A stretch of 61,083 nt of DNA from Clostridia bacterium. Its GTDB lineage: Bacteria; Bacillota_A; Clostridia; Christensenellales; Aristaeellaceae. The stretch's first letter is position 1. Every line of letters begins with the position of its first letter. The stretch lies in contig BNUH01000009.1 in NCBI GenBank assembly GCA_025997215.1, positions 1 to 61,083 on the forward strand, read 5' to 3'. Positions 51,186-59,611 of this stretch are shown here, in pieces. Position numbers and translations under genes: made by a program. Below the pieces are notes generated by a model. That model made no database searches, was not told the origin of the DNA, and saw only the letters and a list, made by a program, of their open reading frames with translations.

Positions 51186-51821
51186 ATGAAGAAGTTCGAA
51201 CAGCCAGTGGTCGCGCTCAACGAAATGATGATGAGCGAGTCCATTGCATCCATCTGCTGCTATTCACAGTCCACTGTAGGGGATTTCTGGGGAACTCAGA
51301 CTGTCACGAAGACCGTCCTCAACGGCGGTAGCTTGGGTACAAGTGGGTCATCCGACTCGCGCTATCGGTTGAACGCCAACATCATCAACCACTTTGGTGG
51401 CATAACGCCGTTGCCGTCGTATCACTATGTCTATAGGCAGCTCCTGGGTCTGACCGGTGGCGTCGATATCTATCCGGATGGATTTCCTGTAGGAGGCCGT
51501 TATGCAGATGGCGTAGATTTGGTCGATTTCCACACGAACGCTGCTACGAGTCCAAACAATCAGGGGACAATCATCAACTTCCTTACGGTCAAGAATGCTA
51601 AAGCGAATCTCGGCTGGAGTTTGCCAACGCATCGTTATGACTACATCGAAGAAAAAAGTGGATCCTGGCAGCTCTGCAACCACTTAGAGAAAGGTTGCCC
51701 GTGGGTCGACGAAATAAAACAGACCACGACGGCGAACCAGCATTCCGGTTCGACTACGGCTCATGCTCTGGGCGGCCCAACGTGGTGGAACTCGCATCCG
51801 GCGCAGCAGTATTCGTCCTGA
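51186..51821 (+). CDS. Protein of unknown function with peptide-leader-like N-terminus
   Basis: 211 residues. The first 25 (MKKFEQPVVALNEMMMSESIA, then SICC) resemble the leader of small Clostridia peptides that begin MKKYEKP..V..ED(V/I)IAASC, yet a long, Gly/Tyr/His/Trp-rich segment follows (LPSYHYVYRQLLGLTGGVDIYPDGFPVGG, WVDEIKQTTTANQHS, GGPTWWNSHPAQQYSS). No signal peptide, no known fold. The gene has a near-consensus promoter, a strong ribosome site and its own terminator, so it is an independent, well-expressed unit. It could be an unusually long precursor peptide or a leader-bearing secreted protein. No modifying enzyme is nearby. Confidence 0.65.
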   Translation: MKKFEQPVVALNEMMMSESIASICCYSQSTVGDFWGTQTVTKTVLNGGSLGTSGSSDSRYRLNANIINHFGGITPLPSYHYVYRQLLGLTGGVDIYPDGFPVGGRYADGVDLVDFHTNAATSPNNQGTIINFLTVKNAKANLGWSLPTHRYDYIEEKSGSWQLCNHLEKGCPWVDEIKQTTTANQHSGSTTAHALGGPTWWNSHPAQQYSS

Positions 51822-51849
51822 TCGACAAATACAGCAACAGTATATTTGG

Positions 51850-51875
51850 ACAGACCCTCGGCGACGGGGGTCTGT
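51850..51875 (+). terminator. Terminator after the 51186 gene
   Basis: ACAGACCC (51850-51857) pairs with GGGTCTGT (51868-51875), then CTTATTTATTT. Confidence 0.8.
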
Positions 51876-51912
51876 CTTATTTATTTCGCAGACAAGCGAA
51901 ATGTATTTGCGG

Positions 51913-51941
51913 TTGTGTTTATTGGTGCATTTAGGTATAAT
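51913..51941 (+). promoter_or_regulatory. Promoter of the HEPN-MNT-MNT operon
   Basis: TTGTGT (51913-51918), 17 bases, TATAAT (51936-51941), with GGAGGTG at 51960 before ATG 51971. Confidence 0.65.
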
Positions 51942-51970
51942 ATGCTTATAGCCAATATGGAGGTGAACGG

Positions 51971-52369
51971 ATGACACGAGCGGAATGGGTCAATTACTGG
52001 CTCGCGACTGCACATCATGATGAAGGTATCATGGTGAATAATTATAATTCAGGCGATTATGACGCGGCGCTTTTCTTTGGTCACCTTGTCATTGAAAAGA
52101 TGCTGAAAGCCTTATACGTCCAAAATCCAGTCAATGATTTCATGGCACCCAGACTACATAATCTAGTTACGCTTGCACAAGGCGCAGGCATTGAATTATC
52201 AGATATCCAAGAACGACAGCTGCGATTGATAACGACATTCAATATGGACGTTCGTTATCCTGACGAGAGATTGCATTTTTATAAATTATGTACAAAGGAA
52301 TATGCCAGTGACAAACTGGAAACTATTAGGGAGGTGCAGGAATGGCTAAGTTCGAATTTAGCCTCTTAA
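51971..52369 (+). CDS. HEPN-domain protein (HepT-like toxin candidate)
   Basis: 132 residues, all helical, with the HEPN motif R95-x6-H102-x-Y104 (RYPDERLHFY). In the characterised HepT/MntA pair the HEPN protein is an RNase whose Tyr in R-x4-6-H-x-Y is AMP-tagged by MntA. That Tyr is kept here. The upstream FFGHLVIEKMLKALYV helix and HNLVTLAQGAG are typical of the family. It overlaps the first MNT gene by 28 bases. A second MNT follows. Confidence 0.88.
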   Translation: MTRAEWVNYWLATAHHDEGIMVNNYNSGDYDAALFFGHLVIEKMLKALYVQNPVNDFMAPRLHNLVTLAQGAGIELSDIQERQLRLITTFNMDVRYPDERLHFYKLCTKEYASDKLETIREVQEWLSSNLAS

Positions 52370-52677
52370 CCAAAGACGAGGCGATTGATATTGCGCGCCG
52401 CTATACTAACTTTATTGATAAGCAGATTCCCGTTGAGAACGCGTATCTCTTTGGATCTTACGCGAAAGGAACGGCTGATAAATTCTCCGATATCGATGTT
52501 GCAATCGTCTCTCGCCATTTCAGCGGCGATATATTTGAGGATCGTCTGTGGCTTATGGACCAGGTTCATCATATCGACTCCCGCATCGAACCACATCCCT
52601 ACACCCTTGAGCGCGCTAAGGAACCCATGACGTTCTTCACGCACGAAATCCAGCGCACAGGCATACCGCTCCTGTGA
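52342..52677 (+). CDS. Minimal nucleotidyltransferase (MNT) 1, MntA-like antitoxin
   Basis: 111 residues. The nucleotidyltransferase motif G38-S39-x10-D50-x-D52 (GSYAKGTADKFSDID) is intact, with the third carboxylate expected in DSRIEPHPY. MntA-type proteins neutralise HEPN toxins by transferring AMP to the HEPN tyrosine. The start overlaps the HEPN gene, the order toxin-antitoxin. Confidence 0.9.
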   Translation: MAKFEFSLLTKDEAIDIARRYTNFIDKQIPVENAYLFGSYAKGTADKFSDIDVAIVSRHFSGDIFEDRLWLMDQVHHIDSRIEPHPYTLERAKEPMTFFTHEIQRTGIPLL

Positions 52678-52715
52678 TCCTCTGATAATGTAGTATCTAT
52701 TAAGGAGGCCCGCCA

Positions 52716-53048
52716 ATGGCTGTTGACTATTTTAAAGTCCTAACTAAGAAGGAGGCATTCGATACAGCTTATAGGTATGTCAAGTGCGTCCAGACATTCA
52801 TACCTGTTGATAGTGCCTACCTATTCGGTTCGTACGCTAAAGGCACCGCGCACGAGGATTCGGATATTGACGTTGCCATTGTGTCGCCGTTCTTCACGGG
52901 TGATCCAATTGACGACCGTGTATGGCTTATGAATAAACGTCACCTTATCGATTCTCGCATTGAGCCGCACCCTTTCACCATCGAGCGCGCTACGCGTCCC
53001 GCGCCGTTCTTCCTGGAAGTACAGCGCACGGGCATCCCGCTCCTTTAA
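52716..53048 (+). CDS. Minimal nucleotidyltransferase (MNT) 2, paralogue of MNT 1
   Basis: 110 residues, with AAGGAGG before ATG. It matches MNT 1 along its length, with the motif at the same positions (GSYAKGTAHEDSDID, S39, D50, D52), DSRIEPHPFT and the shared C-terminal EVQRTGIPLL. The duplication is tandem and both copies look active. No second HEPN gene lies beside it, so it may add to or broaden neutralisation of the single HEPN protein, or have lost its partner. Confidence 0.9.
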   Translation: MAVDYFKVLTKKEAFDTAYRYVKCVQTFIPVDSAYLFGSYAKGTAHEDSDIDVAIVSPFFTGDPIDDRVWLMNKRHLIDSRIEPHPFTIERATRPAPFFLEVQRTGIPLL

Positions 53049-53186
53049 CAGTTCCCAAATAGTTTCCAATAAGCCTTCGACAGGAATTCGTGCCACTCAT
53101 ATAGAATACTACTTAACGCGTGTACGGTGTACGCGTCGTTGCAGCCTGGCGCGTGCATAGTTGCTGCTATATTAGGAGCTGATATA

Positions 53187-54521
53187 TTGGTAAGTTTGGA
53201 CTTATTCCGTTTCCCCGGCGGCATCCATCCGCATGGCGTGGATTCGTCCAAAGCGCTGACTTCGGGCAAGGCGCTGGAGATCCTGACGCCATCCGACCGG
53301 ATGATCCTGCCTCTCACCCAGCACATCGGCGCGCCGTGCGAGCCGACGGTCAAGAAGGGCGACCGGGCTGCCCTGGGACAGGTCGTGGGCATGAGCAGCC
53401 GCCCGGTATCCGCGCCGATCCACGCCACCGTATCCGGCAAGGTGGTGGACGTCGCGCCGTGTAAGCTGGCGAACGATATCGCCGTGCCTTCGGTTGTGCT
53501 GGATAACGATTATGAGGACCGTTGGGATGAGACGATCACGCCGGATCCCAGCGCGGAATCCAGGGACGCCAAGACGCTGATCGAACGCATCCGCAACGGC
53601 GGCCTGGTTGGGATGGGCGGCGCGGCGTTCCCGACCGCGGTGAAGCTCAGCCCGCCACCGGGCCAAACTGCGGACATCCTGCTGATCAATGGCGTCGAGT
53701 GCGAGCCGTACCTAACCGTCGATCATCGCCAGATGCTGGAGCGTACGGACGCGTTGCTGGACGGCGCGAAGCTGGCGCGGATCATGCTCGGCGCGAAGCG
53801 GATCATATTCGGCGTGGAGGCCAACAAGCCCGACGCGGTGAAAGCGATCCGCGACGCGATCCAGCGGCAAGGCTTGCCGGACGCGGCCGTCGCCGAACTG
53901 CCCGTGCGTTACCCACAAGGCGGCGAGAAGCAGCTGATCTTCGCCGCCACAGGTCGGAAGGTGCCGCTGCGCGCTTTGCCCGTTACGGTGGGTGTGGTTC
54001 TGCTGAATGTTTCTACTACTATACAGATATCTGTTACGCTTAGGACGGGCAGGCCGCTCGTTGAGCGTCCGGTAACGGTCACGGGCCGCGTTCGCCAGCC
54101 TCGCAACCTTGTTGTCCGATTAGGGACATTCTTGTCGGATTTGGTGGATGCGTGCGGCGGATTACAGCCGGATGCGGTGAAGATCGTGCTGGGCGGACCG
54201 ATGATGGGCATCGCTTTGAGCCGCTTGCAAATCCCCATAACGAAGGGGAGTTCCGGGCTGTTGGCTCTAGGTCCAGAGGAGACTATACCGGATGAATCGC
54301 CGTGCATCCATTGCGGTAGATGCACGCGCGCGTGCCCGATGCAGCTGCAAACCACCATGATCGACATGTACGTCCGAAAGCGGCAGTACGAGTCGGCGAA
54401 GGCTTCCGGCGTGCTGAATTGCATCGAGTGCGGGGCGTGTTCGTATGTCTGCCCAGCGAAACGGCAGTTGACCCAGATGTGCCGCGTAGGTAAGCAGATG
54501 GTATCCTTATTGGTGAAGTAA
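53187..54521 (+). CDS. rnfC: Rnf complex subunit RnfC
   Basis: First gene of the Rnf operon (ferredoxin:NAD+ oxidoreductase driving Na+ or H+ export). TTG 53187 after AGGAG is the preferred start, giving VSLDLFRFPGGIHPHG as in other RnfC proteins. An upstream in-frame ATG at 53127 has no site. It has the FMN/NADH-binding region (LVGMGGAAFPTAVKL, ILLINGVECEPYLT) and two 4Fe-4S motifs, CIHCGRCTRACP and CIECGACSYVCP. RnfC is the soluble NADH-side subunit. A possible promoter is TTCGAC (53076-53081), 18 bases, TATAGA (53100-53105). Confidence 0.95.
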   Translation: MVSLDLFRFPGGIHPHGVDSSKALTSGKALEILTPSDRMILPLTQHIGAPCEPTVKKGDRAALGQVVGMSSRPVSAPIHATVSGKVVDVAPCKLANDIAVPSVVLDNDYEDRWDETITPDPSAESRDAKTLIERIRNGGLVGMGGAAFPTAVKLSPPPGQTADILLINGVECEPYLTVDHRQMLERTDALLDGAKLARIMLGAKRIIFGVEANKPDAVKAIRDAIQRQGLPDAAVAELPVRYPQGGEKQLIFAATGRKVPLRALPVTVGVVLLNVSTTIQISVTLRTGRPLVERPVTVTGRVRQPRNLVVRLGTFLSDLVDACGGLQPDAVKIVLGGPMMGIALSRLQIPITKGSSGLLALGPEETIPDESPCIHCGRCTRACPMQLQTTMIDMYVRKRQYESAKASGVLNCIECGACSYVCPAKRQLTQMCRVGKQMVSLLVK

Positions 54522-54541
54522 GGTTAGGTGGTAATAATTAT

Positions 54542-55573
54542 ATGCAAGCGGGAACTGTAAGGATCAGCAACAAGCGGTGGAACGCCTCGCCTTCGCCGCA
54601 CCTGCGCGATAACGTGACCACGGCGCGGCTGATGCGGGATGTGTGCGTCGCGCTGCTGCCCGCGTTGGTGTGCGGCGTGTATTACTTCGGTTTGCAAGCG
54701 CTTCGGGTTATAGTGTGGTGCACGGTCTCCGCCGTGGCCGGGGAGTATGCTTACCAAAAACTGGCGAAGAAACCCGTCCGAATCAACGACTGGAGCGCGG
54801 TTGTGACGGGGTTGATACTGGCGTGCAATCTGCCCGCGACCGCACCGTGGTGGATGTGCGTGATAGGCGCTTTGATCGCGACGGTGCTGATTAAGCAGGT
54901 GTTCGGCGGGATTGGGCAGAATTTCTTGAATCCGGCGCTAGGCGCGCGGACCATCCTGATGATTTCCTGGGCGACGCGCATGACCGCGACGATGGCCGCT
55001 CAACCTGGGCTGATGACGGGCGTGGATACCATCACAGTAGCCACTCCGCTGGCGATGCAGTTCCACGCGGAGCAGTCGCCGTTCCTGATCAGCCAGATGT
55101 TTTGGGGGAATATCCCAGGGATGCTGGGCGAGACGAGCAAGGCCGCGCTGATACTGGGCGGATTGTACTTATATTTCAGGAAGGTTATAACCTGGCATAT
55201 ACCGGCAACGTTTATCGGTACGGCGCTGATTCTGTTCACGATCAAGTACGGCACGGTATACGCGGCCGACGCGGGCAGTCAGGCGGCGCTGTACCAGATA
55301 TTGTCCGGCGGTCTGTTCCTGGGCGCGATATTCATGGCCACCGACTATGTCACATCGCCCATCACGCCGCAGGGCAAGATCGTCATGGGCATCGGCTGCG
55401 GCGTGCTGCTGTTCGTGATTCGGGAATTCAACCCGTCCTATCCCGAAGGCTGCTCGTTCGCCATACTGCTGATGAACCTGGTTACGCCGCTGATCTACCG
55501 CTCGTTCAAGCCGAGGATATTCGGCGAACAGCCCAAGGAGAAAGCCAAGGCGGAGGTGAAAGTCCATGCGTGA
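54542..55573 (+). CDS. rnfD: Rnf complex subunit RnfD
   Basis: 343-residue membrane subunit with about eight hydrophobic helices and the NQRD/RnfD pattern (WSAVVTGLILACNLPATAPWW, VFGGIGQNFLNPALGARTILMISW). The Thr of VATPLAMQ is the expected covalent FMN site. It helps couple electron flow to ion movement. It starts 20 bases after rnfC and overlaps rnfG by 8 bases. Confidence 0.95.
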   Translation: MQAGTVRISNKRWNASPSPHLRDNVTTARLMRDVCVALLPALVCGVYYFGLQALRVIVWCTVSAVAGEYAYQKLAKKPVRINDWSAVVTGLILACNLPATAPWWMCVIGALIATVLIKQVFGGIGQNFLNPALGARTILMISWATRMTATMAAQPGLMTGVDTITVATPLAMQFHAEQSPFLISQMFWGNIPGMLGETSKAALILGGLYLYFRKVITWHIPATFIGTALILFTIKYGTVYAADAGSQAALYQILSGGLFLGAIFMATDYVTSPITPQGKIVMGIGCGVLLFVIREFNPSYPEGCSFAILLMNLVTPLIYRSFKPRIFGEQPKEKAKAEVKVHA

Positions 55574-56144
55574 CATCGTTAACGCAGGCGCGCGGCTGCT
55601 CGTCATATCGCTGATAGCTGCGCTGCTGCTGGCCGGAACCAACATGATCACGCGCGGGCCGATCGCTGAGCAAGCGCGGGATCAAACCATCGCATCGCGG
55701 CTGGCTGTGATGCCCGAGGCCAATGAGTTCAAGGCGGTCGAGTGGCCGGATGTCATCGAGTTATCCAGTTTCCCTTCATTAGTTGAGGCGCATGAGGCGT
55801 ATAAGGATGGTGTGCTGGTCGGGTACGTATTCCAGTATAAACCGATGGGATATAAGGCCGAGATACCCGTGTCGGTGGGGATCAGGCTGCCGGGGAATCC
55901 AGGCGAGCCGGGCATTTTATCGGGAATATCCATCGGGGATATATCCGAGACCAGCGGCCTAGGTTCAAAGGTTAAAGATGAGCCGTTCCTGTCGCAGTTT
56001 GACGGCGTGCTTGCGAATCGCGTTGACGCGGACGTGAACACGATTTCGGGCGCGACGATATCATCGAGCGCGGTCAAGAACGCGGTCAAGAACGCTGTCA
56101 GCGCGTTCGAAGCATTGCGGCCGGATTCGAAGCCGATCGATTAA
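55566..56144 (+). CDS. rnfG: Rnf complex subunit RnfG
   Basis: 192 residues: an N-terminal membrane anchor (LLVISLIAALLLAGTNMI) and an extracytoplasmic FMN-binding domain. The flavinylation motif is present as NTISGATISSSAVKNAVKNAV, where Thr in S-G-A-T carries FMN. The signature GISIGDISETSGLGSKV is typical. It begins inside the end of rnfD. Confidence 0.94.
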   Translation: MRDIVNAGARLLVISLIAALLLAGTNMITRGPIAEQARDQTIASRLAVMPEANEFKAVEWPDVIELSSFPSLVEAHEAYKDGVLVGYVFQYKPMGYKAEIPVSVGIRLPGNPGEPGILSGISIGDISETSGLGSKVKDEPFLSQFDGVLANRVDADVNTISGATISSSAVKNAVKNAVSAFEALRPDSKPID

Positions 56145-56157
56145 AGGAGGTGTAATA

Positions 56158-56850
56158 ATGGAAGCATCGAGTAAAAAATCGCTCGGCGGGATACTCCGCA
56201 ACGGCATACTGGATGAGAATCCAACATTCCGCCTCGTGCTGGGCATGTGCCCGACGATGGCGATCACGACCGCCGCGACCAACGGCCTGGGTATGGGCAT
56301 CGCCACCACGTTCGTGCTGACGATGTCGAATCTATTTATATCGCTGCTGCGCAAGCAGATACCGGAGAACATCCGCATACCCGCGTTCGTCGTGGTCATC
56401 GCGACATTTTCCACCATCTGCCAGCTGTTGGTGAAGGCGTTCGTGCCTGCGCTGGATAGGGCGTTGGGGATATTCATACCGCTGATAGTTGTGAACTGCA
56501 TACTCTTCGCACGCGCGGAGGCGTTTGCGTTCAAGAATCCGGCGGTGCATTCCGTGTTCGACGGACTGGGCATGGGCATGGGATTCACGCTGGCGCTGAC
56601 CATCCTATCCAGCGTGCGGGAGATACTAGGCAGCGGCACGTGGTTTGGGATGCATGTGTTCCCGGCGGGTTTCCAGCCGATGGCTATACTGATTCAACCG
56701 CCGGGCGGATTCCTTACGCTGGGATTGGTACTGGCCGCGTATAACCTGATCGACCGCAGGTTCCTGCGAAAGCTGCTGGATAATGGCGGCAGCGCCGGCG
56801 AGCCGGCCGAGAGCTGTCACACTTTGCCGGAAGGAGGCGTTGACGAATGA
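56158..56850 (+). CDS. rnfE: Rnf complex subunit RnfE
   Basis: 230-residue integral membrane protein of the NqrDE/RnfAE family: six hydrophobic helices, with [19 protein letters not shown] near the start and [19 protein letters not shown] in the middle. A good GGAGG precedes ATG. It ends in an ATGA overlap with rnfA. Confidence 0.94.
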   Translation: MEASSKKSLGGILRNGILDENPTFRLVLGMCPTMAITTAATNGLGMGIATTFVLTMSNLFISLLRKQIPENIRIPAFVVVIATFSTICQLLVKAFVPALDRALGIFIPLIVVNCILFARAEAFAFKNPAVHSVFDGLGMGMGFTLALTILSSVREILGSGTWFGMHVFPAGFQPMAILIQPPGGFLTLGLVLAAYNLIDRRFLRKLLDNGGSAGEPAESCHTLPEGGVDE

Positions 56851-57428
56851 CGGGGATACTGATGATCGTTATCAACGGCGTGCTCGTTAACAACTTCGTG
56901 ATGAGCCGCTTCCTGGGCTGCTGCCCGTTCCTAGGCGTGTCCAAGCAGCTGAATACAGCCATAGGCATGGGCGTGGCCGTAACATTCGTAATGACCCTGG
57001 CCTCGCTGATGACATACCTGCTCAATACGTTCCTGCTGGTGCCGCTGGCGATGGATTACATGCAGACGCTGGCGTTCATCGTGGTCATAGCGGCGCTGGT
57101 GCAGATAGTCGAGATGGTGTTAAGGAAGATCAGCCCGATGCTGTACCGCGCTCTGGGCGTCTACCTGCCGCTGATCACGACGAACTGCGCGGTATTGGGC
57201 GTGACAATCCTGAACGTGACTGAGAGCTTCAACATGGTGCAGTCGGTCGTGAACGGATTCGCGGGCGGCGCGGGGTTCACGCTCTCGATCGTGCTGTTCG
57301 CCGGAATTCGCGAGCGGCTCGCGCTGGCGGATCTGCCCGACTGGATGGATGGATTCCCGGGCGCGCTGATCACGGCGGGGCTGATGTCCGTAGCGTTCTT
57401 TGGGTTCGCTGGGATGAGCGGGCAATAG
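56847..57428 (+). CDS. rnfA: Rnf complex subunit RnfA
   Basis: 193 residues, inverted-topology relative of RnfE with six helices. The family motif [21 protein letters not shown] and the later [15 protein letters not shown] are intact. With RnfE it forms the ion/electron path in the membrane. Its start overlaps rnfE by four bases, and rnfB follows after 8 bases. Confidence 0.95.
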   Translation: MTGILMIVINGVLVNNFVMSRFLGCCPFLGVSKQLNTAIGMGVAVTFVMTLASLMTYLLNTFLLVPLAMDYMQTLAFIVVIAALVQIVEMVLRKISPMLYRALGVYLPLITTNCAVLGVTILNVTESFNMVQSVVNGFAGGAGFTLSIVLFAGIRERLALADLPDWMDGFPGALITAGLMSVAFFGFAGMSGQ

Positions 57429-57436
57429 GAGGATAT

Positions 57437-58474
57437 GTGGAAATAATTATTGCTGGCGTATCATTAGGCGCGCTGGGATTATTCTTTGGGTTGTTACTGG
57501 GATATTTCAATAGGGTTTTTGCGGCGCCGGTCAGCGAGCAGGTGCTGGCGGTGCGCGAGGCTCTGCCGAGCGCGAACTGCGGCGGGTGCGGATTCCAAGG
57601 CTGCGACGCGTTCGCGACGGCCGTGGTGGAGGGCAGAGCGTCCGTGTCGGGATGTCCGGTAGGCGGCACGGCGGTCGCCCAGCGGATCGCCGCCATAATG
57701 GGGCAGAGCGTGGAATCCGTGGACGAGATGCAGCGCAAGGTGGCCACGGTCATCTGCCGCGGCGGTACGAATTACTGCCAGCCCAAGTATAATTATGCTG
57801 GTGTAAAGGATTGCGTCGCGGCGGCCACGGTATCCGACGGCGTGAAAAGCTGTCACTTCGCTTGCCTGGGGCTGGGCACGTGCGCCACGGTCTGCAAGTT
57901 CGGCGCAATCCGGATTGACGAGCGGATCCGGCTGGTGGATGTGGATCGCGAGCGGTGCACTGGGTGCGGCAAGTGCGTGGAGATTTGCCCTAAGCACGTG
58001 CTGGCGCTGCAGCCGTTCCAACAACCCGTGCGTCTGCTATGCCACGCGAATGAGCGCGGCCGCGTAATTACGGATAACTGCAAGGCCGGGTGCTTCTCAT
58101 GCGGCAAGTGCATGGAGGCGTGCAAGTTTGGCGCGATTGAGATGGTGAATAACCTGCCCGTTATCCATCAAGAAAAGTGTAAAGGCTGCATGATGTGCGC
58201 TGAGGTCTGTCCGGTGGACGCGATCTGGGCCGATTACGCGAACCGCCAGGAGGCGGTGATCGATCCCGCGCTGTGCATCGGTTGCGGTATTTGCAAGAAG
58301 GAATGCCAATTCGACGCGATAATGGGTGAACGGCGGCAGAAGTTCAACGTCACAAACGCGTGCACTGGCTGTGCCGTATGCCGGGACAAATGCCCCAAAA
58401 AGGCGATCAGCATGCGCACGCGCCAGCATTTGAGGGATGAGTATACCCAGATGGACGCCCCGGTGGTATATTAG
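57437..58474 (+). CDS. rnfB: Rnf complex subunit RnfB (multi-cluster)
   Basis: 345 residues, longer than the gammaproteobacterial form. After an N-terminal membrane helix comes the four-Cys cluster CGGCGFQGCDAF..SGCP, then CHFACLGLGTCATVC, CTGCGKCVEICP, CFSCGKCMEACK, CKGCMMCAEVCP, CIGCGICKKECQ and CTGCAVCRDKCP: six ferredoxin-like Cys runs. Such chains occur in acetogenic clostridial RnfB and carry electrons from reduced ferredoxin. The start is GTG 57437 with AGGAGG at 57427. The spacing is short. The stop is 2 bases from the convergent aldo/keto reductase gene. Confidence 0.94.
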   Translation: MEIIIAGVSLGALGLFFGLLLGYFNRVFAAPVSEQVLAVREALPSANCGGCGFQGCDAFATAVVEGRASVSGCPVGGTAVAQRIAAIMGQSVESVDEMQRKVATVICRGGTNYCQPKYNYAGVKDCVAAATVSDGVKSCHFACLGLGTCATVCKFGAIRIDERIRLVDVDRERCTGCGKCVEICPKHVLALQPFQQPVRLLCHANERGRVITDNCKAGCFSCGKCMEACKFGAIEMVNNLPVIHQEKCKGCMMCAEVCPVDAIWADYANRQEAVIDPALCIGCGICKKECQFDAIMGERRQKFNVTNACTGCAVCRDKCPKKAISMRTRQHLRDEYTQMDAPVVY

Positions 58475-58476
58475 TT

Positions 58477-59475
58477 CTAGCTGGTTATAATCCCATCAAT
58501 ATCCCACAGATCCCGCCAATCGTTCGCACCGGGCCATAGGAATACCTGCCCCTTGACCAGGCGGCATCCGCGCTCGAGCGTCGACATTATACGCATCTCT
58601 TCGTCGGTGAGCGGGTCGGACGTCACGGCGTTCAGATTGGCGGCGTATTGTTCCGGCTTTACCGAAAATGGGATGGGGATCGAACCGCGCTGAACCTGCC
58701 ACTTCAGACACACGAGCGCTGGGTGAATGCCGTGGGCTTTGGCGATAGTTACCAGCTCCGGCATCTCACAATCGACGATATCCTCCGGCGTGCGGTCGCG
58801 TTCGGGACGCGATGGCGAACCGATCGGGCTGTAGCCGATGGGCTGTATACCGCGCACTTTGCAATAGTCAAACAGCGCTTGCTGTTGGAAGCTGGGGTGC
58901 ATCTCCATCTCGATCAGCGCGGGCTTGACGGTGCAATACGGCAGCACGGCCTCCAGCTTCGGTATGGTCATGTTGGACATCCCTAGGTGCCGTGTCAAGC
59001 CCAGTCGGTACAGCCGCTCCATCTGTCGCCACGTGGCCATGAACCGTTCCGTGTCGAATGGGACGCTGTCCGGGTTGCGCGCGTCGCCGTCGCAGCCTGG
59101 CGCGTGATAATTCGGAAACGGCCAGTGCACGAAGTAGCAGTCCACGTAATCCACGCGCAGATCCTTCAGCGTCTTAGCCAGCGACAGCAGCGGATCGCCA
59201 CGTTCGTGCATATCGTTCCATACCTTTGAGTTGATGAATAATTCATTCCGGGAGACAACGCCGTCTGATATGGCGCGCTCTATTATCGGGCCGATCCTGT
59301 CCTCGTTGCCGTACACACTGGCGCAGTCGATCAGGCGGTAGCCGATTTTAAGCGCGCCTTCGACAGCGTTTGCGATGGTGTCCGGCCCGTATTTGTCCGA
59401 ACCGAACGTGCCAAGGCCGATAGCGGGGATGGATTCGCCCGTCTGCAGGGTGAATGCTGGTGCGTTAATGGGCAT
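58477..59475 (-). CDS. Aldo/keto reductase
   Basis: 332 residues, an NADPH-dependent (beta/alpha)8 reductase. The catalytic tetrad is visible: Asp and Tyr in DCASVYGNED, Lys in INSKVWND, His in YFVHWP. The substrate could be an aldehyde or a keto sugar. The end of the gene faces rnfB with a 2-base gap, and the start is divergent from an MFS transporter (shared 136-base promoter region), so the two may be regulated together. Confidence 0.9.
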   Translation of the reverse strand: MPINAPAFTLQTGESIPAIGLGTFGSDKYGPDTIANAVEGALKIGYRLIDCASVYGNEDRIGPIIERAISDGVVSRNELFINSKVWNDMHERGDPLLSLAKTLKDLRVDYVDCYFVHWPFPNYHAPGCDGDARNPDSVPFDTERFMATWRQMERLYRLGLTRHLGMSNMTIPKLEAVLPYCTVKPALIEMEMHPSFQQQALFDYCKVRGIQPIGYSPIGSPSRPERDRTPEDIVDCEMPELVTIAKAHGIHPALVCLKWQVQRGSIPIPFSVKPEQYAANLNAVTSDPLTDEEMRIMSTLERGCRLVKGQVFLWPGANDWRDLWDIDGIITS

Positions 59476-59611
59476 CCGGAACGCTCCTTATTTTTAACGT
59501 GAAATCTGCGTCTTGCGTTGAACCGCCGCGTACTGTATACTAATCCACGGCCACAGCTTACCATACCCGGCGCATTACATCAAGCAATTCGACGACGAGG
59601 TAGCGAGCTAT

